64,000 nucleotides of DNA from Ulota crispa (lineage: Eukaryota > Streptophyta > Bryopsida > Orthotrichales > Orthotrichaceae), in NCBI GenBank assembly GCA_963920765.1, contig OY987243.1, forward strand, positions 16,616,001 through 16,680,000. Direction: 5' to 3'. Positions 10,870 through 22,938 of this stretch are shown here, piece by piece. The translations under genes were made by a program, and so were the position numbers. Within the stretch, counting starts at the first letter, position 1, and every line of letters starts with the position of its first letter. The notes below the pieces were generated by a model. It did not search any database and was not told the origin of the DNA. It worked only from the letters and a program-made list of their open reading frames with translations.

Positions 10870-12274
10870 TCAAGTTAGCTGCAACTCACAATATGAGTAA
10901 TTGGGACCTTTCTTCTTCTTGGATGAGTTTCCCAATACTATTTCGCAAAGTGGTTTCATACGCTTGAGAGAATCAGTTGTACCCTCTAATGGAACAAAAA
11001 TATCTATTGGGTTATGTACCCTTTCATGTGATCTACCTTTTAACTCCATAATGGTACTTTGTAATGCATCAATGCCTGATAATACATGTTCTTGCAACCA
11101 AAATTCTCCTTCAACCATTTTCTCTAAAATAGAGAATTGCCTTCTAATCTTTTGGGTGAGGTCTATAGGTGTTTCTTGCCTTGGAGGTACTACAATGGAA
11201 CATGGGTCTCTCAAAATCTTGTCATAAGAAATAGAGCAAGAAGCAGGTTCTTCTAGAGAAGCAAAAGTTGTCATTTGTGACACATCACAATTTCAAAGGT
11301 TTTGTGGCATTGTCCACTTTCCACCAACTTGTGAATCAAAGTACCTCTCACACACTCCAACCAATTGCTGATTAGTTGCTCCAAAAATCAATTGGAATAC
11401 TTTCAAGACATGTTTGCATATATTTGCTTGTCCAACTTTAGCACAACTACAATCTGCCCATATGGATGATGGATTAGATACATAATAATCCACCTTGGTT
11501 TTGTGGCTACCATCTTGAACTAGTACAGAACCATTTGGATTGGATGGAAAGAGAACATCTTCTTCTTTAATTTTTGCTGCCTTCAATACCATATCACATA
11601 TAATCTCATTTTTGTGTTTGTTTTTCACAAAACCATGGCACTTAAGGAAGTCTAAGTACCAATAATGGTGTATAAGATTGGAAGTCAAGAACCATACCAA
11701 CCAATCAAGTCGTTTAGGTCTTAGAGTTTTCTTACTCAAAGCTTGTCGTTGTTTGAGGACATTGTGATATGCTCCAATAGCAGCATTTGTATCTTGTCCA
11801 GCATGAGGAAGCTGCCTTGTTGCTTTTATCCACATACCTAATACATTTCATAACAAAATAACAAATTACTTTGTTTAAATAGAAGGAAACTTAGATAAAG
11901 TAATTTATATACAAATCAACAACTTTAACAACAACATATAATTCAAAAATTGAAACAAATTTTGAAAGTGGTTAGTTTGCACTAAATAAAAGGAATGACT
12001 CACCAATCTTAGAAAGCCAAGTTTGTTTAAAATATGTGATGAAGGAAGTTTCACTTGAGTATTGAGTGAATATTTGGTCCAATAAGGTACAAGCCGCTTC
12101 TTCTGATTCCACTACTATCTTGCCATAAGAAACCATGTACATTACCATGCCAAGTTTTTTCATTGTGTCCACTCTTACTTCAAGGGACCAAACCTTTTTA
12201 ATCAAGTGATTTAGCCAACAATGTCAAACATGCCATAGGCATAGCAAAATTGCAACTAAATTGCTCCAAACAAG

Positions 12275-13678
12275 CTTGTGTTCACAAAGAAAATGCATTA
12301 GAAATTTAGGTTTTGAAATTCTATAACATTGTAGCTGAAGAAGAAAAAAAAATCAATCAAATCATTTATGACATTTCAAATGATTTTTTTGTACTAAAGA
12401 TATTAGTGATCTTATAAAATTCAAACGCCTTAAGAATGTGGTGAATTTTTTGTACTATTAAACCAAAAAGTGGCGATTACAGAGAATTGACCAACTTTCA
12501 ATACAAAATTACATATATACAATTAAAGGTGTCTTTGCCTTTGTAACCCACTAACTATTGCACCAATAAGTGCCAAAACTTCATGAACAAGAAAAATCCT
12601 TAAAAGAAAGAGACATGTACAGTAGTTACTGTGCACTAAACTCTATGGCCAAAAATTTTATACCCAATACTACCTGGAAAGCTAAGAACAAAGTGAAAAT
12701 AATCTCAGAAAACAAATCTTTATCTTCAAATAATTCAAAGTGAACGGTAGAAAGAATGACAGAACCTTACATTAAAAAAACAATGATGATGTAAGTTCCC
12801 CTTTTTAGCTATTTAGTAATCAAGTTTTGAGAAGTTCGTGGGATTTAGGATGTGACATACAATATGAAATGACCTAAGATTTGACCCTAAAGTCCTAAAC
12901 CACTATAAATACAAAGTGTGAGAGCAGTTTAGTCATTTAAAAGGTAAAAGTTCAAATTTTGAATGATAGATGAATTTAAGTAGATTCTACACAAAGAAGG
13001 AATTGTTTTTTAGTTCATGTATATTTTATCATCTTTTTACGTTGGTTTTCTGACATTGTAGAATACCTATATTATTATTTTTCTCAGATACTCTATAGTA
13101 CAAAGAAATACAGGGTTGTTTTGCTCCAACAAACTAACATTATTAATTTGAATTACTGGCATTCTAAGATGACTTTATAATGTAAGAGAAAAATGTAAAG
13201 AAAATCCACAATAAGGATATGAAGTTGTAATCCTAATAAAAACAAAGTCTGTTTTTCAATATACTCCAGAAATTTATAAACAATTGTAGAGTATTTAATT
13301 TAAGTTTCATTGTTAAGTATTGGTGAAAACAATAGCATAAATAGTGAAATGGATATGATGAATGGATCTTGTTTCACTGTATGGAATCTCACGAGTTATG
13401 TTAATTTCTTGAATTGTATGTGATATTGCATCTTTATATCTCTAAAAATTCAGAATATTCCTAGTCAAGCTAGTAAACTTTAGTCAATTTAAATTTACTT
13501 ATAAAAAGTCAAATTCAATCTTGTCATGCTCATGTTTTTGTAGGTCTGAAAATAATGGCAGAAGTTTTGCTAAAACATCAACTGCAAACCTTCAGACCTT
13601 CATGTGTGAATGACATACACCAATGTGTATACACGTGGTTTAACAAAGTGCATCATTAAAATTGAGTAACTTTTTTTA
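12275..13678. other. Non-coding spacer inside the transposase pseudogene
   Basis: This lies between the DDE exon and the LLCLWHV exon. It is AT-rich, has no open frame of note and no inverted-repeat boundary that I could define. It is probably an expanded intron or later insertions. Confidence 0.4.
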
Positions 13679-13980
13679 GGAATTGATATGTGCACACCCA
13701 GTGGTTAATATATATGCACACCTGGTAGTTAAAATGTGCACACCCGGTAGTTAAAATATGCACACTTGGTGGTTAATATATGCACACCCAGGCAGCTAAG
13801 TTTTAGGTATTTGCTAGTAATAAATTAAATTTGGAAAGTTTGAATTCATATTTGGATTTAGAGACCTTGAGTTACTGTAGAACCACAAAGGATGTTACAA
13901 TTGAACAATGTGTAATGAAAATGTTTAAGTTTTTTACAAACAAGGATAAAGATAATAATTTGCCCCCTAGCTAAGCTAAG
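13679..13980. mobile_element. Half of a GCACACC-type foldback MITE with internal tandem repeat
   Basis: It starts GGAATTGATATGTGCACACC, the same terminus as the elements at 25318 and 26481. It then runs through the family left arm and centre (TTTGGATTTAGAGACCTTGA ... TTTGCCCCCTAGCTAAG) and stops with no right arm. Just inside the terminus are five tandem units of 22-24 bp, each with a TGCACAC core, at about 13687-13800. The fragment separates exons of the transposase pseudogene. Confidence 0.7.
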
Positions 13981-15887
13981 CACTCACAAACTCACAAGGA
14001 AAATAATGAGATTATTGCTGAATTTTGATAACTTATCTGATAGCGTTGATTTCCGCGTCCACATTATCCACCATGAAAGCATTTGGTTTCCAATCAGGAT
14101 TCACAATCATCATTTTATCATTGATTTTTGACATCCACAATGATATATCATCACCCTTGGCGCTATCAGTGATTATCCATGCTATTGGGATGCCATTGCA
14201 ATAAGTATCAAATACCATTAGTGTAAACAAGTGATACTGCAATAGTCCACAAATTGAATTAGTAAGATATAACAATACAATGTGTAAGTAGTTTATGTTT
14301 TTTCCAATTACAAAGTAAAACATATATAATTATTTTTGAACATGTTATAATTTATTCTAGCATTATCTTATTTCATACCTATAAAGCACTTGTAGAACAT
14401 CCCTACAGATTTTATGATATCTAAAGTATATCTAGGTGACAAGTTAATACCATTTTTGATGAAAATAACACAATTTTATATATCAAATTTCTGAAAATTT
14501 CTATGTAATACAAAGAACATTGCATTTTCCCTTCAAAAAAATGATTTTCTGATTTATGAGAATGTCACTTCATATATACTAGCAACAAGCAATCAAGAAA
14601 AAAGATACGTACCTTATACTTATTTGTTCCAAATGTGGTATCACAAGCTATAATGCTTTTATGGCCAAATTTTAACATTTTGTTAGATTGCCAAGGTGAT
14701 TGTAAACCTAATATATAGGCTTCAAATTCCCTTGAGCTTGAAATCTTGTTTTGTTGGAAAAAAACCAAGTCTAGATGTTCTTTCATCCACATATCAACAC
14801 TAATACAATCATTTTTGTGTTTTTGATATTTTTTCTTGGTCCATTTTCTAGAGAGATTCATAATATCTCTCATCAAAAGGTAATTGTCTCGTGAAATATC
14901 TTCTCCATGTCCATGGACATCAAACTTTGCTTGCAATAATTGTGTATGTTGAGCAATAATTTGAGATGCAGTACAGTTTTGAAACAATTTTTCCTCTATC
15001 CACGCTCTCATTTCTAGGGAAAGATAAGGTTTGTGTATAGCCTTTTATTTTTTTGCACTTGAATTTAAATAAATGTGACAAGGGACTCCTTCTTTATCAG
15101 TATGCCATACATGATAATATGTAATCTGTGATACACTTAGCTACAAGTATAATTGCTTAACTGTAAAATAACATAAAATAACATAGACATCCTCTTTTTA
15201 TAAAAGGACCTCCTTTAGCACTGTACAATCTACTACCGGATCCACTTTTGGGTTTGGAGGTTTTATCAATCAAAGGCAATAGTGGAATTCGAAAGTCTTC
15301 AGGACCATATGAGCATTCATACCTACAGAAGAAAAACAGAATTATTACAAACATATAATAACATTCTTATGCATTGATTTGTGTTTGTTAGCACTAGAGG
15401 ATCTCCTGAAGTTTTGCACAGAAAGGCCAAAATACATGATTGGTCTGAATCTAGTTAAATAATTTGTTTGGAGCGTATCCTTAAACCTGACATTACTATA
15501 TAGTGTAATATGGATTTTGTTTCTTTTACCTTCTTAGCAATGATGTATTATTTTCTAAATAACCACAATAAATTCTATTACAAAACATCCATAGAAAAGC
15601 AATATTCAATCATTTGAGGAGTACTTAGGTTTGGGAATTTTTGGAGTTTCACCCTCAAAAGAGTATTTATTGAAAATTCTTTCAAACAAATCCGGATGTT
15701 CCAAAATTGGAAATTTTCTCAAATCAATGCATATTTTGTTCATAACTGTCCAATTATTGCAATGACAAGCGTTGTATATGTGTTTGTGAAAAAATTGAGG
15801 TTTAAATTGACATTGTTGAACAAATTGATGATGTTGCATGAATCTTTTATTTCTGGGAGAGCTGAATTTGAGTGTTTTTTTAGACAA

Positions 15888-17118
15888 GCTTAAAAATTAC
15901 ATAAGATAGGAGATAACTTTAAATTTGACATGTTAGAGATTATATAGAAAAAGAAAACACAACAATATCACTTATAGTTTGATTATAACATTTGAACATG
16001 AGTGTTAAAACTACAAAAGTGACTTGAGGTTTTCTAATCCTCATTTCACATGTCAAATCTAAGAAGTTTGTCATCAGAAAAATATGAGGTTTAAGGTCAT
16101 TTCATGTTTAACTTCAACCAATTCATGGCATTCAAAATCTACACTTGTATTTTTTTTAAATGGATTTCTAATGTGGATTTTTCTCCAAGCTCTAGTGTAT
16201 TTGAGGGTCATTTTCAAGATCTTCCAACACTAGAAAATTCAAGATTGTAGTGGATACCCTTATACAAAATCTTGAATAGAAAAATCATAAACATTCCTTT
16301 TCAAAATCAAATTTTTGATGTTGAAAATAGACTTCAAAACAAACTTGTGTTCAAAAGAAAAGACTAAAATGGTGATTTGATAAGATTTTATATGTCTTTA
16401 AAGTTTTGCAAAAACCTAAATTGGGTGCCTTGGGCATTTAGGGGTTAAAGACTCAAGAAAAGGAAAAGGGTGATATTAGCACAAGGACCTCTATATTGGC
16501 ACAATAAGAATTCTTTTATGTCAAAAAAAGTATCCAGAAATTTGGTGTTCACAATATTCTTTGAGAGAGAGAATTGGCAATTTCAGTCACTTTTTCACTC
16601 CAAGTTTTAGTGTTAAGGTGGTTGCTAGGTATACTAAACACACCAATTTGTGGACCTATAGTGTTAAGTTCATGTTCTTCACATAGAGAAAAATGCAGCT
16701 TTTTGGAAATTCACCACTAGGAGACCTATATGGAAGTATTGAAATCATCTTTTGATGTAGACCTTGAACTGATTAATCTACTAGGGTAGAAGGGGATAAA
16801 ATTAGACTAATCACAGAAATAAAGACTAATCTTAAGACTAATCTTATTTGTATCTTTCCTCATATACAAATTGGAGTTTTCCCACCCTTAAATGAACACA
16901 CAAATGTGTTTAATATACCAAGCCATCAGTCAATGTCAAACGAGGTAAAATTAACATAAACTCTAACAAATTAGTATACTGTGTTTTTAAATTTGAGGTA
17001 AGATAAGAATGCTTATTATAATCAAACATATTTGTTAGTAATAGAGTGTAATCAATTGTTGATTTCATTCATTTTTTCAATAAATGTAAATACAAAGAAG
17101 AGGAACATACCAAGTTTG
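15888..17118. other. Intergenic or intronic, no gene recognised
   Basis: AT-rich sequence with no supported exon. It contains a segment ending GGGCATTTAGGGGTTAAAG (about 16430-16447) that resembles one terminus of the repeats at 33-38 kb, but no paired end was found. Confidence 0.4.
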
Positions 17119-17400
17119 TCAAAGGAAACTTGTAGCTTGTGGCCTCTTCAATTCTCCAAGGTCTTTTTTCTTAACAACTTGAACTTTAAAGGCTGTTGGT
17201 GCTATCGGATTTTCATACTCTCCTTTAATAAAATTATTTGTTGAAGTTGATGGAATGTAAGTCACTAAAACTTCCTTCAACTCTGACATACCTACAACTT
17301 TATGCATTTCTTTCTCAAACTTCAAAGCTTCATAACTCAAACATCCATTGACAACTTGGACCACAAACGGACAATCAACACTTGACATACTTGATTTCAA
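17119..17400 (-). pseudogene. Unassigned 93-residue open frame, possible first exon of the transposase gene
   Basis: A minus-strand open frame starts at ATG 17400 and reads MKSSMSSVDCPFVVQVVNG. It is upstream of, and on the same strand as, the MULE/SWIM pseudogene. No domain is recognisable. A donor-like GTATGT occurs at about 17110, but an in-frame TGA precedes it, so a spliced connection to 15887 is not demonstrated. It may be a real upstream exon or chance. Confidence 0.25.
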
Positions 17401-18935
17401 ACCCTAAAATTTAATACCACCCTAAACCCAAGTAAACAACTACACACACAAATATGAGGAGAATGACAAAGAATGAGATCTAAGATTCAAAAAGATAGAA
17501 TAACAAAGAGAGATTTCAAATTCATAAGAAAAAGACAAGTAGAAAGAGAGAATAACATTATGAACTTATACACATCTCCAATGTGCACTAACTTAACTAA
17601 GATTTGCTTGCTGGAATAGTACAACCGCATCAAGACTCCAGTACAACTCTCTGAGCATAATCAACAAAATGATAACTCCTATAGGACCAGCACCCCTCCA
17701 TGTTAGCTGACTCAACTCCCATCAGCATCAGCAACATAAAAAATGAAGAGAAACGTTTCTCAAAATGTCCAGGGACCCCCGCCGTCAGCTCCCAAGCAAT
17801 CGCAATTCCCAAAACCAAGAGGCCGCAGCATGGTGTGGTGTCTTGAGCCCTAAAACCCTTGAGATCTTAAATGAGGTCCCATGCCTCATCCTGCACATGG
17901 ATGAAAGTTTTTAAAACGCAGTTATGAAATATTTTCTGGGCGCATGCTGGGGCAGCTCGTTGGGAGGGGCAGCCAAAGCAAATGGTTTGTTTTTAGCTCT
18001 GACATTATTGGGGCCTAGATCAACGTATGTGCAGTAAACCGAGCCCAATGTCACCAATAGAAAATATGCTTGAATCTCTTTGTGTGCATACTACTAAAAA
18101 AAACTCCTCACCATTTCCATGCAATAAGAGAGGTGTGATTGTATGTATATTCTTATTTAATTCCATTTCACGACAACATATCTTTTCTCTACTTTTGCTC
18201 CACAGACTGCTCTTTGAGTGAACTTTCCCCATATTGGTTTTTCACATTTCATTAATTTCTAGGATTTTTATTTGAAATTAGTTTCAAAATATTTATTTGA
18301 CCGTGTAATTAATTCATTTCTTGCAATTTGATATAGTCCATTGCACTCTTAAGTTTTTTTACACTTCTAATCTAGCCATATTTTTATTGTCTTTAATTTA
18401 TTTTTATTTTTTCTGGAATTATTGTTTTTTCAATCTTCTTGTTAAGTCCTTGTGAGCCTAAATTTTAAAGCCTCATCCAAAACTAAGAAATTAATGTTTC
18501 ATTTGATACACTTAATTTCATTTTGGCTGAGTGAATCACAGACACACAATCATGCGCCTCTAAGAAATATGTTGCAGAGAGATAGATTCCATATATCAAA
18601 GCGCATAGGCTTAGACTTGATAAAATATTCAAACTGTGACAAACACACTTGGAAAAACATTAAAAGTGCAACAATACTTTCACCACGATTATTTCAGCTA
18701 CATTGAGCAATTTCCAAAGTGAAAACACACAGCAAATTGGGCAAGCTTATTACACAGTTATACAATTTACAATCAAAAAATTACGAATTTTGAGCGGACA
18801 TTCATACTCAAATTAATTAACTTGACCAACACATAAAAAAATCACATAAATATAGGCAATTTTCAAATTGGCACACATGCAACCCTAAAGCAAAAATTGT
18901 AACACCATTTATATTTTGGCACAAATTAATTATAT
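17401..18935. other. Spacer; one weak MurG-N-terminus-like segment
   Basis: Mostly AT-rich non-coding DNA. On the minus strand, about 17825-17630 reads GIAIAWELTAGVPG and, later, ESANMEG ... YHF. This is loosely like the MurG start (the P-x-I-A-I-A-x-E-L helix, then the M-E-x-x-x-V-P block). The conserved GGTGGH loop is absent. It is recorded as a candidate only. Confidence 0.25.
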
Positions 18936-18938
18936 TAA

Positions 18939-19237
18939 GGCATGGTTCAGACTAGCGACCAGCCAAAAAATTCTTGAAACTGGATTGGTTGAAAATTTGG
19001 GTTTCGACCTCTATAGGGTTCAAATTGAGGGTTTGTCTAATACTTTTACATCCATTTTCACCAACCAATATAGTCACATCAGCGGCCAAGATAGTGAAGT
19101 TTTGGGGCTTACTCCAAGGGTGGTACCAGGCACACTCTTGAATGACACATGATTATACAAAAAAGTTTCTATTGGGCAAAACATCGGATACACTGCCAAT
19201 TTCAGTGTCTCAAACGGTCGCTAGTCTGAACTAGACC
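18939..19237. mobile_element. PIF/Harbinger-type MITE (GGCATGGTTCAGACTAGC family)
   Basis: The terminal inverted repeats GGCATGGTTCAGACTAGCGACC and (inverted) GGTCTAGTTCAGACTAGCGACC match at 20 of 22. TAA flanks both sides (18936-18938 and 19238-19240), the target duplication of PIF/Harbinger. A related copy lies inverted at 58932-59259. The interior shares a segment with the sequence GCGGCCAAGATAGTGAAG. Confidence 0.82.
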
Positions 19238-19240
19238 TAA

Positions 19241-19604
19241 GAGCATCTCATGTAGCAAGTTATTAGAACAGCCCTTTGCGTTCAACCCGTAACGGCTTCT
19301 GTGATACAAGTCCCCAACAGCACTCGACACATACTTGTGCAGGTCGCGGGGCCTTCAAATTGAGTTGCATACTTGTCAAGTTTCAGCTTTCTCTAGCCCC
19401 CTTCATGGTCCTTGGCGAGCACTGTTCACTCACGACCCCACTCCATAGCTAGGTGTACTTGTGCCATTTGTTATAATGCAGGTGAGGGTCCAAAAGGTTT
19501 CAAGATTGCAAGAGAACTTCAAGCCTCAGTGTGAAGGTTCGTGTCATTCTCCCCGTGAAATCTCATTTATCCAAGTATTGCAAAGCATGCTGCAAGAGAT
19601 GCCC
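19241..19604. mobile_element. PIF/Harbinger-type MITE, middle unit of a three-element chain
   Basis: The ends read GAGCATCTCATGTAGCA and, inverted, GGGCATCTCTTGCAGCA. TAA lies on both sides (19238-19240, shared with the previous element, and 19605-19607, shared with the next). No coding capacity. Confidence 0.75.
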
Positions 19605-19607
19605 TAA

Positions 19608-20044
19608 GAGCATCTCCACCGGTTGACAAAAAACAAGAGGACAGCATGGCCGGAGGCTCTTTGCCCGTCCCGGATCTCCACCGGTGGCATGGGGAGAGAA
19701 AATTTATGATCGGCCACGCTGAATGAGCACTTAGAGATGGGGAGTGGCCGAGGCTTTTGTTGTTTTGGGCGAGCCTGAATTCTGCTCCCTGAGAGAAATC
19801 CGGGAGTTATTCTAGGATGTCGGGCTGTAGTGGTGAATCAGCTCCTTCCACAATAGCTGGTCCCACAGGCCTGCGTACATCCTATTATTGAATCTTTTGT
19901 CTCTAACCTTACTTAAGTCAGTTGAGCATGTTGATCCTTACTCACTGGTGGACATTCTAGCCTCGTCGTGCATAATCAACCACGCTGTGCACTCTCTACA
20001 ACTTGATATTGCGTCCCATTCTCCCTGGACGGGTGGAGATGCTC
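19608..20044. mobile_element. PIF/Harbinger-type MITE (GAGCATCTCCACCGG family)
   Basis: The left end is GAGCATCTCCACCGG and the right end inverted is GAGCATCTCCACCCG. TAA occurs at 19605-19607 and 20045-20047. A shorter member of the same family is at 47885-48198. The body is GC-richer than the surrounding DNA. Confidence 0.82.
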
Positions 20045-20047
20045 TAA

Positions 20048-20748
20048 GTGTGCACTTGGGAGTCGAGGCATGTTCAAGGTTTTTTTTTCGTTTTTTAAGA
20101 AATGCTAAAGTGGCAATTTTAAATGTTATAGTGGTGCTCCAAATTTCAACAGTCATCCACATATTGGATAGAAAATATCACATTAGCACATAATACATGT
20201 CTATAATTAGGTTTTCATCCACAATTTGACAATTTCATCCAATTTTTTTTTTTTAATTTGAAGCTTTTTGGCGATTTCATCCAAATAATCATGTTTTCTT
20301 TCCTACAGGCTTGGTGCCGGTCAAAAAAATTTGGTGCTTCTTTGCTCCAAATCGCTAAAAAAAAAAAACACTGGGCATGTTATGGAACTGTCAGGACACA
20401 ATTGACTTATGTAATCACGGTAATACGTTCAAGGGTTTAAGCCACGGTTATGGGCTAAGCGGGTTTAGGCACGGTTATAGGATCCCTCGAAGGCGCTTCT
20501 GGATGACGAAAGAAAGGAACACCAGTGTGGCCTCTGGGCATGGCCACGTTCCACCCCAATCAACTTCCACTTGGCCGCCGCAAATCCGCAATCTCAGCTA
20601 TGTTGGATCATGCTCACTCACCAATTCTGCAAACACACCGTCGACTCACAATCAATTTTCTTCTTCGAAACCCAATTTCACAGAAAATCAATCCCTGCAA
20701 CTATTTTCTCGATTAGTGGTGGCGGATTGATTGTGACGGGGAGCAGCG
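20048..20748 (+). promoter_or_regulatory. Upstream region of the MsrA gene
   Basis: About 700 bp separate the last MITE of the chain from the MsrA start. The part beyond 20450 is GC-richer and fits promoter plus 5' untranslated region. I see no clear TATA box. Poly-T and poly-A runs lie at 20242-20252 and 20356-20366. Confidence 0.35.
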
Positions 20749-22938
20749 ATGGCGATGCAGGCAGTGGGGACGATGTGCTCGTCCTTGGGGGCGCAATTGG
20801 GAAGCACGGGAAGAGTGCACACGAGCAGGGTGGCCCTCCTGGGAGCGCGACCTGCGCTGTTGTCGTCGTCGTCGTCGTTGGCGGCGGCGTCGAGAGTTGT
20901 GTACGTAAGCGGTGGGACCCGAGCGGCAGGCGGGTGGATGAGGAAGCTGGGGTTTGGGGTGCGCACTTCGGCAGCATCAGGGCAGGCCAACGGCGCGAGT
21001 AGCGGTGCGACGGGACCTGATGATGACGCCCCGCCGCCCGGTCGCGAGTTTGCGACCTTCGGAGCGGGGTGTTTCTGGGGCGTGGAGCTTGCGTTCCAAC
21101 GCGTTCCCGGAGTGGCCACCACCGAAGTTGGCTACACGCAAGGGCATGTTGATAACCCCGACTATTATGCCGTTTGCTCAGGCTCCACAGGTACTACCGG
21201 ATCTCCTCCCATTTAGCCTTCGTCACTCTCAGTGGCTATCAAATCATTGTCAAGGAACTGGAAATGGAACTGGACATTGAATGGAAGTTTAGGGTTTGCT
21301 AACAGCCATTGAAATCGCTTCATATTTTGGTTTCTAGTTAAATGTAAGGTAGGTAGCTTGAAAAGCGACAGTTTAAGGGCTGATTTGCCTTTTCATGGCC
21401 TTTCTAAGACATGAAGATTTTTGTCTAATTTTCAGACAGAGGAATGGATGCTAAATGTACCACAATTCTTTTCATAATTTTTGAAGCAATACTGAATTAT
21501 TGATGAATTTTCAAAGTTTTATGTACTAGGCACCTATTTGTGATTCTAGGTCTCTCATAAACTGTTCCCCTACAAAATACTACATACAAAGATATAAAGA
21601 GATGAGGTGAAATTAAGGAGTGTGATTGGCTCTTGCAGTAGATTATAAGGAAGGTCCATTCAAGAACCACCTCATATCCATTCGTGGGCTACCTCTGGGA
21701 CGCTTTATTTGAGAGTGGACGCAATTCAAGTTACCTACCTTAGTTGTAACCAGACCCTAGAAGAAGCACTGGGCATGTTTACTTTAATTAGAATGTTCAT
21801 ATCATTGAAAAAAATTAGTTTAATCGACGAGGATTTCGATTCCTATGCACCAGAGCATGCATCACGTGGACATCATCTGCTAAAGTTACAATTGTTCAAA
21901 GTCTTATTGGTAGACGATTCAAACTAGACATGAGTTCTGATTGGTGACATTCTCAAAAATATAAGTAGGTCTCCGTTCATTGTGTATGATTTTAGGGTGC
22001 TGTATGTTCGGAGGTGTCACAGTTACGTACCTTCATTTCAAGTTTTCTTTGAAACTTTTGCTGTATTCACGGGTAATGTTTAAATGTTATCAAACCCGAG
22101 ATTCAATGTGAAGAATTGTATCCTTGTTGAGATGAAGGCTAACAATCTTATTGAAACAGGCCATTCCGAAGTCGTGAGGGTTCACTATGACCCCAAGGAG
22201 TGCGATTACAAAACATTGCTGGACTTGTTCTGGAAGCGCCATGATCCCACCACACTTAACCGTCAGGTACTCACCAACCCTCAAATAGCACACTTTTAAA
22301 ATACACCCATTGATACACTTTCGCATTACATGCTTAGAAATTCTGACATTGCATTGCATTTCACATCCTTGCTGTAAATCGGTTTAAATCTGGTAGGAAA
22401 CCAATGCCCGTGATATTTCGCTGCTTTGAATGGTTTCTATAAAAGAATGCAATGCGGCTCTTGTCCCCGTTTTTGAGATGATTCCAACGCACCTGTTTGG
22501 ATTTTGTATGAATTTCAAAGTTCTGCTCACAAGGTGAGTAAAAGTGTGGGTTGGCTTTTCTCTTCAGCATGTTTTCACTAGATTCTAAATAGCTCCTAAT
22601 ATTGTAGTATTCTTTTTTGCTGGAGAATGGTTTTAGTATAAAAAAGTGTCTTACTTTAAGGTGCTGTTGTGAATTGAATGCATCAGGGTAATGACATGGG
22701 AACCCAGTACAGATCCGGAATATATTTTTACACTCCGGAGCAAGAGCAGGCTGCGCTGGAGTCCAAGGAGGAGGTACAAAAGTTAGTGCGCAACCCAATT
22801 GTGACGGAGATTCTCCCAGCCACGAAATTTTACCGGGCAGAGGAGTACCATCAACAGTACTTGTCCAAGGGTGGCCGGGGCGGAAACCCTCAGTCCCCGG
22901 CCAAGGGATGCAATGATCCCATCCGCTGCTATGGTTAA
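20749..22938 (+). CDS. MSRA: Peptide-methionine (S)-S-oxide reductase MsrA, plastid-type, three exons
   Basis: This enzyme reduces methionine-S-sulfoxide in proteins, repairing oxidative damage. The exons are 20749-21190, 22160-22266 and 22687-22938, all with GT-AG introns and consistent phases, giving 266 residues. Residues 1 to about 75 are rich in Ser, Ala and Arg with few acids and look like a plastid transit peptide. The catalytic motif GCFWG has its nucleophilic Cys at residue 108. Further family blocks are [43 protein letters not shown] and [12 protein letters not shown]. The C-terminus CNDPIRCYG keeps two cysteines (258 and 264) in the spacing used for thioredoxin recycling in plant MsrAs. 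The first ATG of exon 1 is chosen because it opens the transit peptide; a second ATG two codons on is equally usable. No defect is visible. Confidence 0.95.

Larger units (their letters stand above)
10870..15887 (-). pseudogene. MULE transposase / SWIM zinc-finger gene, multi-exon and broken
   Basis: The minus strand carries an intron-containing gene of the plant MULE-transposase family (FAR1-like architecture). It has an N-terminal segment (15887-15606), a zinc-binding-like block (from 15322; KRGCLCYF ... GVPCHIY), and a DDE part (about 15030-14613) with GHKSIIACDTTFGTNKYK. This splices in phase to 14236-14037 (YHLFTLMVFD ... FMVDN). Next come 12274-12004 (LLCLWHV) and 11837-10870 with a CXCX8CXH SWIM motif near 11420-11460 and a C-terminal region rich in charged residues. 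Splice sites at 14613, 14236, 12274, 12004 and 11837 are canonical and phases agree. Damage includes TGA at 12224-12226 and 11293-11295, a frameshift and stop near 15140-15190, a donor changed to ATAAGT at 14036, and an insertion of a MITE fragment. The transposase cannot be made. Confidence 0.8.

Noticed and set aside
10901-11227. 108-codon plus frame
   Set aside because: Antisense to the C-terminal exon of the MULE/SWIM pseudogene.
13687-13800. Regular 22-24 bp repeats considered as a CRISPR array
   Set aside because: There are no distinct spacers, the units are directly adjacent and match a MITE terminus, and the DNA is a plant nuclear genome.
20688-21122. Open frames antisense to, or in other phases of, MsrA exon 1
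   Set aside because: They arise from GC-rich coding sequence. The Thr run in one comes from the GTC repeat that encodes Ser on the true strand.
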